A DNA stretch of 64,000 nt from positions 1 through 64,000 of the forward strand of contig JAPPMG010000058.1 in assembly GCA_028819215.1 (NCBI GenBank), given 5' to 3'. Made by a program: the position numbers and the translations under genes. Shown one piece after another: positions 52,540-60,303 of this stretch. Positions within the stretch are counted from its first letter, which is position 1; each line of letters opens with the position of its first letter. The notes below the pieces were generated by a model. That model saw only the letters and a program-made list of their open reading frames with translations, ran no database searches and was not told the DNA's origin. The stretch comes from Bryobacterales bacterium. GTDB taxonomy: Bacteria > Acidobacteriota > Terriglobia > Bryobacterales > UBA6623.

Positions 52540-54438
52540 ATGGCCACTCCGCTCACTCGCCGCGATTTCAACGCAAGCCTCGGAAGCGCCATCGCGCTAA
52601 GTACCGTGCCCGCTTCTTGCGGCCGGTCCTCGGCCGGCGAGTGGCGCGAGTGGGGGCGCGAACCGGGCGGGACGCGGTACAGCCCGCTGGCCCAGCTCCA
52701 CCGCGGCAACGTCGCTGAACTCCAACCCGCCTGGACACACCGCTGCGGGGAGGTCAGCGACGGCTCCCGAAACCCGACCCGCACGGCGTACGAGTGCACG
52801 CCGTTGATGGCAGACGGCTTCCTGTACGTCACGACGCCGTTCAACCGGGTGCTCGCGCTAGACCCCGAGACGGGGAGTGAGCGCTGGGCGTTCGATCCGG
52901 GCCTCGATCTGGCCAAGCGCTACAACCTCTGGGCCAATCGTGGCGTTAGCCTCTGGCGCAGTGGCTCTGAGCGGCGGCTGCTGCACGGCACGCTGGACGG
53001 GCGCCTCATCGCCCTAGATCCATCGACTGGAAAGCCATGCGCCGACTTCGGCGATGGCGGCCAGGTAAGCGTCGGCGCGCGGCTGACTTCGCCGCCCGCG
53101 ATCGTGGGCGACTTGGCGGTTATCGGTGGGAACGTACCGACCCTGCGAGCCTTCGATGTCCGCAGCGGCAAGCTGGCCTGGACCAGGCACAAAGTGCCGC
53201 CGGATGACAGGGCGGCCAAGCAGACTTGGGAAGGGGACTCTTGGCAGCAACGCCGTGGCGGAGTCGCCTGGCCTCCGCTCAGCGCGGACATCGAACGCGG
53301 CCTATTGTTCGTGCCTACCGATTCACCGACCTATGACTACTACGGGGCCGATCGCGCCGGAGACAACCTGTACTCCAACTGCGTGCTGGCGTTAGATGCC
53401 TCTAGCGGGGAGTACGTCTGGCACTTCCAAGCCACCCACCACGACATCTGGGACTACGACCTGTGCGCCCAGCCGGTGCTCTGCGATATCCGGCGTGACG
53501 GCAACACGATCCCGGCCGTGGTGCAGACCAGCAAGCAGGGATTTGTGTACGTGCTGCACCGCGAGACTGGCGAGCCGCTGTTCGACATTGATGAGGTTCC
53601 TGTTCCGCAACATTGCGCTCCGGGCGAGCAGCCGGCTGCAACACAGCCTGTTCCAGCCAAGCCAGCCCCGTTCGTGAGGCAGTCGATGTCTCCAGACGAA
53701 CTGTCCACGGTAACGCCCGAGCACCATGACTGGGCCAAGCAGCTTGCCTCGCGCTTCCAGATCGCGCCGCTGTATCACCCGGGCACGGAACGAGGCGTGA
53801 TCATCTTTCCGTGCAACCAAGGCGGCGGAGAATGGGGCGGAGGCTGCTTCGATCCCGGAACCGGCCGCTTCTTCATCAACGGCACGAACCTTGCGGACAT
53901 CGTCGTCATGGAGGCCCGTAGGGCCGAACAGCCAGACAGTCCGGTCGGACGCGAGATCATCACGCGCGAAGGCGTGAGCGAATCAGTGATCTATCGCCGC
54001 AAGCGAATCGACGTGCGCCAGAACAAGTTCTGGGATCCACAGACGCTCTGGCCGTGCCAACAGCCACCTTGGGGCGTGCTGAGCTCGATCGATGTCGCTA
54101 CAGGCGATTACGACTGGCAGGTTCCGCTCGGCGAAGTCCCTGAGCTGACCGCCCGCGGAGTGCCCGTCACCGGCACGATCAACATGGGCGGGCCGATCGT
54201 CACGGCGGGAGGTCTAGTGTTTATAGCAGGGAGCAACGACCGCCGGTTCCGGGCGTTCGACGCGGATACAGGCAGCGTGCTGTGGGAGGCCGAACTCGAC
54301 GGCAGCGGCCACGCCAACCCGATGACGTACGAGGGTCCAGATTCCGGCCGGCAGTTCGTAGTCATCGCAGCCGGTGGCGGCAACAAGCTCAGCCACAAGT
54401 TCACGGACGCATTGCAGGCATTCGCCCTGCCAGCTTGA
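52540..54438 (+). CDS. PQQ-dependent dehydrogenase (quinoprotein, no cytochrome domain)
   Basis: Exported by a Tat-like signal (TPLTRRDFNASLGSAIALSTVPASC). Eight-bladed PQQ propeller: WREWGREPGGTRYSPLAQL, RGVSLWRSG, HHDIWDYDLCAQPVL, GGGEWGGGCFDP, PPWGVLSSIDVATGDYDWQVPLGEVPEL and the closing GHANPMTYEGPDSGRQFVVIAAGGG. Electron acceptor must be separate, unlike the fusion at 22766. 632 aa. TATAGG ends 5 nt before the ATG, suggesting a leaderless message. Substrate unknown (sugar or alcohol). Confidence 0.9.
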   Translation: MATPLTRRDFNASLGSAIALSTVPASCGRSSAGEWREWGREPGGTRYSPLAQLHRGNVAELQPAWTHRCGEVSDGSRNPTRTAYECTPLMADGFLYVTTPFNRVLALDPETGSERWAFDPGLDLAKRYNLWANRGVSLWRSGSERRLLHGTLDGRLIALDPSTGKPCADFGDGGQVSVGARLTSPPAIVGDLAVIGGNVPTLRAFDVRSGKLAWTRHKVPPDDRAAKQTWEGDSWQQRRGGVAWPPLSADIERGLLFVPTDSPTYDYYGADRAGDNLYSNCVLALDASSGEYVWHFQATHHDIWDYDLCAQPVLCDIRRDGNTIPAVVQTSKQGFVYVLHRETGEPLFDIDEVPVPQHCAPGEQPAATQPVPAKPAPFVRQSMSPDELSTVTPEHHDWAKQLASRFQIAPLYHPGTERGVIIFPCNQGGGEWGGGCFDPGTGRFFINGTNLADIVVMEARRAEQPDSPVGREIITREGVSESVIYRRKRIDVRQNKFWDPQTLWPCQQPPWGVLSSIDVATGDYDWQVPLGEVPELTARGVPVTGTINMGGPIVTAGGLVFIAGSNDRRFRAFDADTGSVLWEAELDGSGHANPMTYEGPDSGRQFVVIAAGGGNKLSHKFTDALQAFALPA

Positions 54439-54455
54439 TGCGCCGACGCTCTGCG

Positions 54456-54809
54456 CTAGGCTGCCGCAGAGGCGGACTCACCGCCTTTGGGCTTGACTGA
54501 AGCTGCGCTCGCGGAACTCGTCGAGCTCTCGGATGACTTCGCCGGCTTTGATTCGTCCGACTTGGCGTCCTTCTTGGGAGAGCCCTCGTCTCTGGCCTGT
54601 TCCGGCTTTTTCCCGCCCTTGCCATAGTCGGTAACGTACCAGCCGCTTCCCTTGAACTGGATCGCCGGAGCGGAGAGGAGCTTGCGCACGGCTCCGTCGC
54701 ACTGCGAGCCGCCGTTCTGAGAGCAGACAGTGAGGGGCGCGTCGGAGAATTTCTGGATCAATTCAAAGCGCTCGCCGCACTTCAGACACTCGTACTCATA
54801 GAGTGGCAT
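54456..54809 (-). CDS. FmdB-family zinc-ribbon protein
   Basis: MPLYEYECLKCGERFELIQKFSDAPLTVC is the FmdB/regulatory zinc ribbon; the second half of the ribbon is CDGAVRKLLSAPAIQFKGSGWYVTDY. The expected CxxC of the second knuckle is replaced by a longer Cys-bearing loop (CSQNGGSQC). The C-terminal third is a low-complexity Lys/Ser/Glu/Ala tail. 117 aa. Convergent with the quinoprotein gene. Function of the family is poorly defined. Confidence 0.88.
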   Translation of the reverse strand: MPLYEYECLKCGERFELIQKFSDAPLTVCSQNGGSQCDGAVRKLLSAPAIQFKGSGWYVTDYGKGGKKPEQARDEGSPKKDAKSDESKPAKSSESSTSSASAASVKPKGGESASAAA

Positions 54810-55040
54810 GCTGCTGGTACCTTGGCGGGCTAGCAGCCGACCTGCCCCCCCTAGCCGACTGCTGCTTTTTCGATTCTACCAACATCATCCGATCCGCAGC
54901 ACTCGAGCAAGCCAGGACTTCCGGCAAGCAGCCGCAGGCCGCTGACCTGAAACCCATTGCCCCTGCAAGCCGTTTCACTAGTTAGAATGAGGCGCGAAGG
55001 GCGCGGACCGTCTCACTTCGCGGCAGAGAGGGCAGCAGCT

Positions 55041-55877
55041 ATGAAACAAGTCATTCGGATCATACCCGCGATCGCGATGTTCGCGGGCCTAGGTCTGGGA
55101 GAAGCTGCGGACCCGGCTGTCGAGGCAGAGGCCGGACCTCAGGCGCAGGCCGAGACAGCCGCTCCAAGGTTCGTCGTTCCGGCTGGAACGCGTGTTCCGC
55201 TGGTCATGATCAACAGCATCAGTTCCAAGCACTCGGAAGTGGGGGACCCGGTCTATCTCGAGAGCGTCTACCCCGTCGTCGTGGACGGCCGCATCATGAT
55301 ACCGGCTGGAACGAACGTTTCAGGAACAGTGATTCACTCCAAACGCCCAGGGCGCGTGAAGGGGCGCGGACAACTGGGCGTTCGCCTCGACCAGATGATC
55401 CTGCCGAACGGCACCATCCGCGACCTGTCCGGACGGCCCGCTGCGCTCGATGGCCGGTCTCCCGACAACTTCGATCGCGAAACGGGCACGGTCAAGTCGC
55501 CCGGAACAAAGGGGGAAGACGCCGGGGATATCGCAAATACCACCGCCACGGGGGCTTCGATCGGCACTCTCGGCGGTGTGATCGGCGGCAGGCCCGGCAC
55601 CGGCTTGGGTGTAGGCTCCGCCGCTGGCGCGGCCGCCGGGCTGGCGAAAGTTCTGCTGACCAAGGGGGCAGACGCCATGCTTGACCGCGGCACGCACATC
55701 GAGATGCTGCTCGAGCAGGACCTGCAATTCACGGAGGACGAGCTACAAGGCTTGGACTCCGTTACAGGATCGCGGCCAAACATCGGCCCAGGACCCGATC
55801 CAAGGCGCAATGACCGCAACAACCGGGGTCGCATCGGACGAGGTGTTCCGATCGGCATCGGACGGCTTCCGCTCTAG
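55041..55877 (+). CDS. Exported TrbI/VirB10-like beta-barrel domain protein of unknown function
   Basis: Signal peptide (IRIIPAIAMFAGLGLGEA), an acidic Ala/Glu linker, then RFVVPAGTRVPLVMINSISSKHSEVGDPVYLESVYPVVVDGRIMIPAGTNVSGTVIHSKRPGRVKGRGQL, which resembles the C-terminal TrbI/VirB10 fold found also in stand-alone Acidobacteriota proteins. A Gly-rich hydrophobic stretch (about 175-215) may insert in a membrane, and THIEMLLEQDLQF closes the fold. A basic Gly/Arg/Asn tail follows. ATG 55041. 278 aa. No conjugation genes nearby. Confidence 0.65.
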   Translation: MKQVIRIIPAIAMFAGLGLGEAADPAVEAEAGPQAQAETAAPRFVVPAGTRVPLVMINSISSKHSEVGDPVYLESVYPVVVDGRIMIPAGTNVSGTVIHSKRPGRVKGRGQLGVRLDQMILPNGTIRDLSGRPAALDGRSPDNFDRETGTVKSPGTKGEDAGDIANTTATGASIGTLGGVIGGRPGTGLGVGSAAGAAAGLAKVLLTKGADAMLDRGTHIEMLLEQDLQFTEDELQGLDSVTGSRPNIGPGPDPRRNDRNNRGRIGRGVPIGIGRLPL

Positions 55878-56039
55878 CTGACACCCCACCGAACGGGAGG
55901 TCTGGTCCAGCCGAGGGTCGATTTGCTCCTCGTGACGGTTGATGTCCGCCAAGTCCAGCAGGTGAAGGATCGGGATCACAGAAATCGCTGTGTGGCCGCG
56001 TCCATACGAAGAGATTGACAATTGAGCGTAAGCCTGCAG

Positions 56040-56058
56040 ATACCAAAATTGGTATAAT
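56040..56058 (+). promoter_or_regulatory. Palindromic operator and -10 of the HigBA-like toxin-antitoxin operon
   Basis: ATACCAA-AA-TTGGTAT (56040-56055) has 7-bp perfect arms, and its right arm overlaps TATAAT (56053-56058). The toxin start TTG at 56065 lies 6 nt beyond the -10, so the message may be leaderless. Position suits repression by the HTH antitoxin. Confidence 0.7.
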
Positions 56059-56064
56059 CGAACG

Positions 56065-56390
56065 TTGGGTTGGAGCGTCGAGATCCTGAATTCTACAGTT
56101 CTGGCGGAACTTGACGCCCTTCCATGCGACATCCGGGCAAAGTTGGACCATATCGTTGGCCTGATCGAGGAACTTGGCATCGAACGGGTTCGCGAGCCTT
56201 ACGTCAAACATCTCCGCGGCCAGCTTTGGGAGATGAGAATGAAGGGCATAGCGGCTTGGGACGGGCCATCTATGTGACTCAGACGGGACGTCGAATAGTC
56301 ATCTTGCATGCGTTCCGAAAGCACACCAGCAAGACTCCGAAGACGGCGATTCGGACCGCATTGTCCAGAGTGAAGGAGCTAGAGCCATGA
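56065..56390 (+). pseudogene. HigB/RelE-like toxin (phage-derived Gp49-like), frameshifted
   Basis: The first frame gives WSVEILNSTVLAELDALP...ERVREPYVKHLRGQLWEMRMKG, the normal first half of this toxin family, then runs out at 56277. From about 56250 the second half continues in another frame: GLGRAIYVTQTGRRIVILHAFRKHTSKTPKTAI...VKELEP, stopping at 56388-56390 and overlapping the antitoxin ATG by 4 nt. A single-base deletion near 56249-56254 explains it. As written, the toxin would be truncated and probably inactive. Confidence 0.82.
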
Positions 56391-56665
56391 CCATTGCATT
56401 CGACGAACTCCGAAGAAGGTGGCACAACGACCCCGAATTCAGCAAGGAGTATGACGCGCTGAGGCCCGAGTTCCGGCTGGCGCGAGAGTTGATCGAGGCT
56501 CGCACGGCTGCCGGGCTCAGCCAGCGCGAAGTTGCACACCGGATGGGAACGAGTCAGCCGGCCATCGCCCGCATGGAGAGTGGTCGAAGACCATCGCTAA
56601 GGAGCCTGGAACGTTATGCCGAAGCCGTTGGCAAGAAGCTGGAGATTCATCTCGTAGGCGACTGA
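56387..56665 (+). CDS. HTH (XRE/HigA-like) antitoxin
   Basis: Helix-turn-helix protein of the toxin-first (HigBA) order. HTH: RTAAGLSQREVAHRMGTSQPAIARMESGRRPSLRSLERYAEAVGKKLEIHL (about residues 40-90); the N-terminal half (FDELRRRWHNDPEFSKEYDALRPEFRLARELIE) is the typical toxin-facing segment. 92 aa, intact. ATG 56387 overlaps the toxin stop by 4 nt. Confidence 0.88.
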   Translation: MTIAFDELRRRWHNDPEFSKEYDALRPEFRLARELIEARTAAGLSQREVAHRMGTSQPAIARMESGRRPSLRSLERYAEAVGKKLEIHLVGD

Positions 56666-56675
56666 CCCGAACCAA

Positions 56676-56826
56676 CTCAGGCGGCGAACTGTTCAAAGTC
56701 CGCCCTTGCAGCATCGCCGTCCATGGGGCGATGGCAGACTATGTGGCACACGATGAAGCGGGTGCCTTCCACCCCACTCATGTGATCGTCTAATTCACGG
56801 ACGCTGAGATCGACGCTTGGGCGCGT
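56676..56826 (-). pseudogene. Remnant: duplicated 3' end of a SIS-domain isomerase gene
   Basis: 56719-56826 aligns without gaps to the 3' end of the SIS gene at 57738-57845, at about 81% identity by my hand count. On the minus strand the copy stays in frame (PSVDLSVRELDDHM...FIVCHIVCHRPMDG) and ends at a stop at 56676-56678, with its own last codons. Everything 5' of the aligned block is missing. It lies just beyond the 3' end of the EEP gene, so that gene is flanked by two copies of a SIS gene end. Confidence 0.8.
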
Positions 56827-56865
56827 GATTCGATCTCGCAAGCGTGGCGGTCCAGTCAGCAGTGG

Positions 56866-57723
56866 TCAATCCTCGCCGTCGCACTCTACCTTGATCAGAA
56901 GACGGCAATGATCGCTGGCTCCCCACTCCTCAATCTCGTTCATGGCGCGAACAGATACCCTCTCGTGAGACCCGCGCGACGCGAAGGCGTAGTCCAATTG
57001 ATTCAACGCAGTTTCCGGCCCCGTCCCCGGGCGGTAATACGTCGGGAGATTCTTTGTGTCCGGCAGTACATCGTCTGGCTCGGACCCCGCTTGACGACCG
57101 TCGGGCGCCTGCGGCCCCAGAAACTCCAGCCCGAGCGCCTGCATCCTATCCCATACCGTGCGGTCGCGATCCGGAAGCGACAATCTCCAACCGACCGACC
57201 CATAGAACATGTTCAGATCACCCGCAGCCAGGATCTTGTGTTTCGCAGGGTCGGAGTGGCCAATGAACGTGGACAGGTCCGAAATGATCCGATGCGCGGA
57301 TGCATCCGAATAGATCCACGAACTGCGATTGGTGGACGGATGAGGACTCAACCAGCGTGCGTACATCGAGACCGCCACAAACGCCTCGTCCTTGTTGCCG
57401 TGCGGGATCACCCTCGCGGCGGCCACGGTGCCAATGTCGCTGGCACCGATAGTATCCTCGCCGAGATCGCTGATCGGCGCGACTTGCCGATACGGCTCAA
57501 GCGTGACTCGGTCGGACAGCTTTACGACCAGCGGCCAACGGTCAAACGAACGGTGGTTCCAAGCCACCCCGTTGACGCCGTCGATCCGGCCCGCCAAGTC
57601 TTCGGGCGGACTTCCCGCTTCCTGCAGTAGCGCTATATCCGCGTCACCGTTGTCGGCCATCTGCACCAGCTCGCGCCATGGATCATGGCGCTTAGCGACG
57701 TTCCAGCTAACGACCTTGATCAT
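56866..57723 (-). CDS. Endonuclease/exonuclease/phosphatase-fold protein between two SIS gene ends
   Basis: DNase I-like fold: IKVVSWNVAKRHDPW, IALLQEAG (catalytic Glu), AAGDLNMFYG (Asp/Asn) and GASDHCRLL (Asp-His). 285 aa, no signal peptide. ATG 57723 overlaps the SIS stop by 4 nt, so it sits as if part of the SIS operon, but the downstream SIS remnant indicates insertion. Substrate unknown. Not closely similar by eye to the EEP protein at 31975. Confidence 0.85.
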   Translation of the reverse strand: MIKVVSWNVAKRHDPWRELVQMADNGDADIALLQEAGSPPEDLAGRIDGVNGVAWNHRSFDRWPLVVKLSDRVTLEPYRQVAPISDLGEDTIGASDIGTVAAARVIPHGNKDEAFVAVSMYARWLSPHPSTNRSSWIYSDASAHRIISDLSTFIGHSDPAKHKILAAGDLNMFYGSVGWRLSLPDRDRTVWDRMQALGLEFLGPQAPDGRQAGSEPDDVLPDTKNLPTYYRPGTGPETALNQLDYAFASRGSHERVSVRAMNEIEEWGASDHCRLLIKVECDGED

Positions 57724-58283
57724 CCGACGTCTTGTCGGTCCATGAAGTGATAGCAGACCATGTGGCACACGACGAAGTGGGCGTCTTCCACCCGGCCCAT
57801 GTGGTCGTCCGAGACGTGGACGCTGAGATCGACGCTGGGGCGCAGGCGCCCGCCGCTGAGGCCGCTCAGGCCGACTGTGTAGCAGCCGATCGAGTTGGCG
57901 TAGTTGATCGCCTGCACCACGTTCTCCGAGTTTCCGCTCCCGCTGATGGCTATGGCGATATCGCCGGGCCGAGCGAAGTTCTTGAGGGGCTCGACGAACA
58001 CGCTCTCGTAACCCACATCGTTCGAATAGGCCGTCAAGGTCGGGATCTGCTCTGCCAGCGACATGATCCTAAAACGCTTGTCCTCGCCGTAGCTCGCGCC
58101 CTTGACGATGTCGCAAGCGAAGTGGTTGGCGGTCGCGGCACTGCCGCCGTTGCCGAACACGAAGATTTGGCGATCCTCGTCGCGAGCTCTGCGGAAGACC
58201 TCGATTAGGGCCTCGACACGATCCAGATCGACCGTGTCCAACGCCGCTAGCAGCCGCTGCTTGTAGTCCTTAGCGAAAGGCAT
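57720..58283 (-). CDS. SIS-domain phosphosugar isomerase (GmhA-like)
   Basis: Cytoplasmic sugar-phosphate isomerase. FVFGNGGSAATANHFACDIVKGA is the GmhA/DiaA-type SIS loop; AISGSGNSENVVQAINYA and VCHMVCYHFMD (C-terminal His region) complete it. 187 aa is the GmhA size. Starts 3 nt after the PfkB stop. In the operon it could convert sedoheptulose 7-phosphate to a heptose 7-phosphate; the exact sugar is inferred. Its 3' end is duplicated at 56719-56826. Confidence 0.87.
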   Translation of the reverse strand: MPFAKDYKQRLLAALDTVDLDRVEALIEVFRRARDEDRQIFVFGNGGSAATANHFACDIVKGASYGEDKRFRIMSLAEQIPTLTAYSNDVGYESVFVEPLKNFARPGDIAIAISGSGNSENVVQAINYANSIGCYTVGLSGLSGGRLRPSVDLSVHVSDDHMGRVEDAHFVVCHMVCYHFMDRQDVG

Positions 58284-58286
58284 CGC

Positions 58287-59282
58287 TTACCCGCCCGGCT
58301 CAGTCGTCGCGGCCAACTCCAGCACCTCTTCGGCAGTGGCCTTGCCGGTGCCTTGTTTGCCCACGGTGACCGCGGCTACGATTATCCCAAAGCGCAAGGC
58401 CGCTTCGGTTCCCGCCCCGGCTGCCAATGCGAGTGCGAAGCCCGCGCTAAGGCTGTCCCCGGCCCCGCACGGATCGACCGCTCTCACCCCTTGCGGGGGT
58501 GGCAGCAGACGCTCCCCCTCATCATCGATCAGCCATGCTCCCCGCTCGCCGACCGTCACTACGGTTGCCGGCCCCCCGATCAACCTGTGCAGGCGGGCGT
58601 AGTCAACCACGCCGAAAGCCCTGCGACAGGCAGCCGCGGCCTCGGACTCGTTGGGCGTGGCAATCACGTTGCGGAAGTGCTCCACGCGACGCCGCGAATC
58701 AGCGACAAAAACCGCGCCAGGGCATTTGGCCACCACCCCGCAGATGTTCTTGCGGACGTTGTCAGTCACAGCGCCGCCGTGGGCGGTCTCCGCCTGGTCG
58801 GCCACGATAACCACATTGAACTCCTCAAGGCTGTCCCAGGATGTCCCCACGAGGGCGTGCTCGTGGGCCGGGTCCAACGGCTCGCTGTTGACGAAATCGA
58901 CTCGCGGGAGGTCTTCAACGCCAGTCTCCGAATTGATCAGCTTGGTGTACGTGAAAGTCTGTCTCCCCGGCCACTCAAGCAGCAGATTCGACTCGATGGA
59001 GGCCCGATCCAGAGCTTCGCGCAAGTCCTGCCCGGCACCGTCATTGCCGATGCCACCGATCACGCTGACGCGGCCAGCCCCCAGGGATTTCAGGTTGCTG
59101 GCCACCGTCCCGCCCGCACCCGGCGTGCAGACAGTCTCGGTCACAGCGCAGCGCGGAATTCCCGTCTCGCGCGAAGGCTCCGCCAACGCAGGATCGTACG
59201 TACACCATCGATCGAGACAGATATCGCCGATCACCAGCGCCCGCACGCTGGCTGCACTCTCTAGGATTTCGGAACAAGTCAT
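58287..59282 (-). CDS. PfkB-family sugar kinase (HldE kinase-domain-like)
   Basis: Ribokinase-fold kinase with IGDICLDRW at the N-terminus, GAGGTVASNLKSLGAGRVSVIGGIGNDGAG, and the catalytic anion-hole motif DPCGAGDSLSAGFALALA. The N-terminal pattern recalls the heptose-7-phosphate kinase domain of HldE/RfaE; the cytidylyltransferase half is absent. 331 aa. Start overlaps the end of the uncharacterised gene by 4 nt and the SIS gene follows after 3 nt. Confidence 0.87.
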   Translation of the reverse strand: MTCSEILESAASVRALVIGDICLDRWCTYDPALAEPSRETGIPRCAVTETVCTPGAGGTVASNLKSLGAGRVSVIGGIGNDGAGQDLREALDRASIESNLLLEWPGRQTFTYTKLINSETGVEDLPRVDFVNSEPLDPAHEHALVGTSWDSLEEFNVVIVADQAETAHGGAVTDNVRKNICGVVAKCPGAVFVADSRRRVEHFRNVIATPNESEAAAACRRAFGVVDYARLHRLIGGPATVVTVGERGAWLIDDEGERLLPPPQGVRAVDPCGAGDSLSAGFALALAAGAGTEAALRFGIIVAAVTVGKQGTGKATAEEVLELAATTEPGG

Positions 59283-60265
59283 TCCGTGCGGCTGTCAGCC
59301 GCCGCCAAGACCGCCTTGCGAAGCGCTGGAACCGTGGCGCGATGGTCTCCGCAAACGTACAGGCTCTGGCCGCCATCGGCAACCGTGCGCACGAGGATGG
59401 TCTTGTGCGGGCGGAAGTAGTAGCCCGGATCGGACTTGGGCAGCTCCGAATGGACGTCGCCTTGGATCGGCACCAAGTCGAAGACCGCGGTCATGAAATT
59501 GGCGATTCGGCGGCCTTTTTGGTGCGCCACGTTGCGCGCCATCGACAGCGCCTTGAGATAGACTTCGGGGCCCATGATGGCGGACCCGAGGCTAACCATG
59601 ATGCCGCCTTCCAGACTCTCAACCGCCTTGGTGTATACGAGAAAGTCCCGGTAGCTGGCCTGCCCGTAGGCTGCGCCATCGCAGTTGGGGTGCTCGTGGG
59701 TAATGTCGTAGCCGACACCCACGTGGACAGTGACCGGGATGTCCAACTCGTACGCGTTCGCGAGGATGCTGACGTCGCGATGCGGGAATTCCTCGGCCAC
59801 GATGCGACGCCCGAAGTTCTCGCCCAAACCCAAGCCAAGCTGAGCCGCATCCACCGCCCAATCGTTGAGGATGGAGGTTTCGTCCCAGAGCCCAAACTCC
59901 CCGGTGCGGATGTAACGCGCGACGCTCTCAGTGGTGGCACCGATGCGCGCCAGCTCGAAATCATGAATGGCGCCGGCGCCATTCATGGCCACGTGCGTGA
60001 ACGCTCCGCGCCGCAGCAGGTCGATCACTTGTCGCGAGACGCCTGATTTGATCACGTGCGCGCCCATCATCAAGATCCTCGCGCTTCGATCTTGGGCGAC
60101 GAGCCGTGGCGCGATGACTGCTAGAGATTCCCGCAGCCGGTGGTCTGCCTCCGCGACCTGCTGGTCGAGCTCAAGCAGGTAGCCGAGATCCATGTCGTGC
60201 GCGCGCTCGGCCAGCGGGCGGATGTTCAGACGCGAGCGGTCAAAGGCCGGGTACTTCGATTGCAT
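59279..60265 (-). CDS. Uncharacterised conserved protein, weakly deoxyhypusine synthase-like
   Basis: No family could be assigned with certainty. Conserved-looking motifs: MMGAHVIKSGVSRQVIDLLRRGAFTHVAMNGAGAIHDFELARIG, GENFGRRI, ANAYELDIPVTVHVGVGYDITHEHP, GGIMVSLGSAIMGPEVYLKAL and DPGYYFRPHKTILVRTV. The GAHVIK...NGAGAIHDFE...TESV layout faintly recalls NAD-binding deoxyhypusine synthase relatives. 328 aa, cytoplasmic. Its place between a HAD phosphatase and a heptose-type kinase suggests a step on a sugar phosphate, or regulation of it. Confidence 0.75.
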   Translation of the reverse strand: MQSKYPAFDRSRLNIRPLAERAHDMDLGYLLELDQQVAEADHRLRESLAVIAPRLVAQDRSARILMMGAHVIKSGVSRQVIDLLRRGAFTHVAMNGAGAIHDFELARIGATTESVARYIRTGEFGLWDETSILNDWAVDAAQLGLGLGENFGRRIVAEEFPHRDVSILANAYELDIPVTVHVGVGYDITHEHPNCDGAAYGQASYRDFLVYTKAVESLEGGIMVSLGSAIMGPEVYLKALSMARNVAHQKGRRIANFMTAVFDLVPIQGDVHSELPKSDPGYYFRPHKTILVRTVADGGQSLYVCGDHRATVPALRKAVLAAADSRTE

Positions 60266-60303
60266 GTTGAAGAGCCACTGTGGCGGAACTTCGGGCAGTC
60301 CGG

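Noticed and set aside
56015..56020. TTGACA as the -35 of the toxin operon
   Set aside because: It is 32 nt from the TATAAT at 56053, far outside the usual 16-18 nt.
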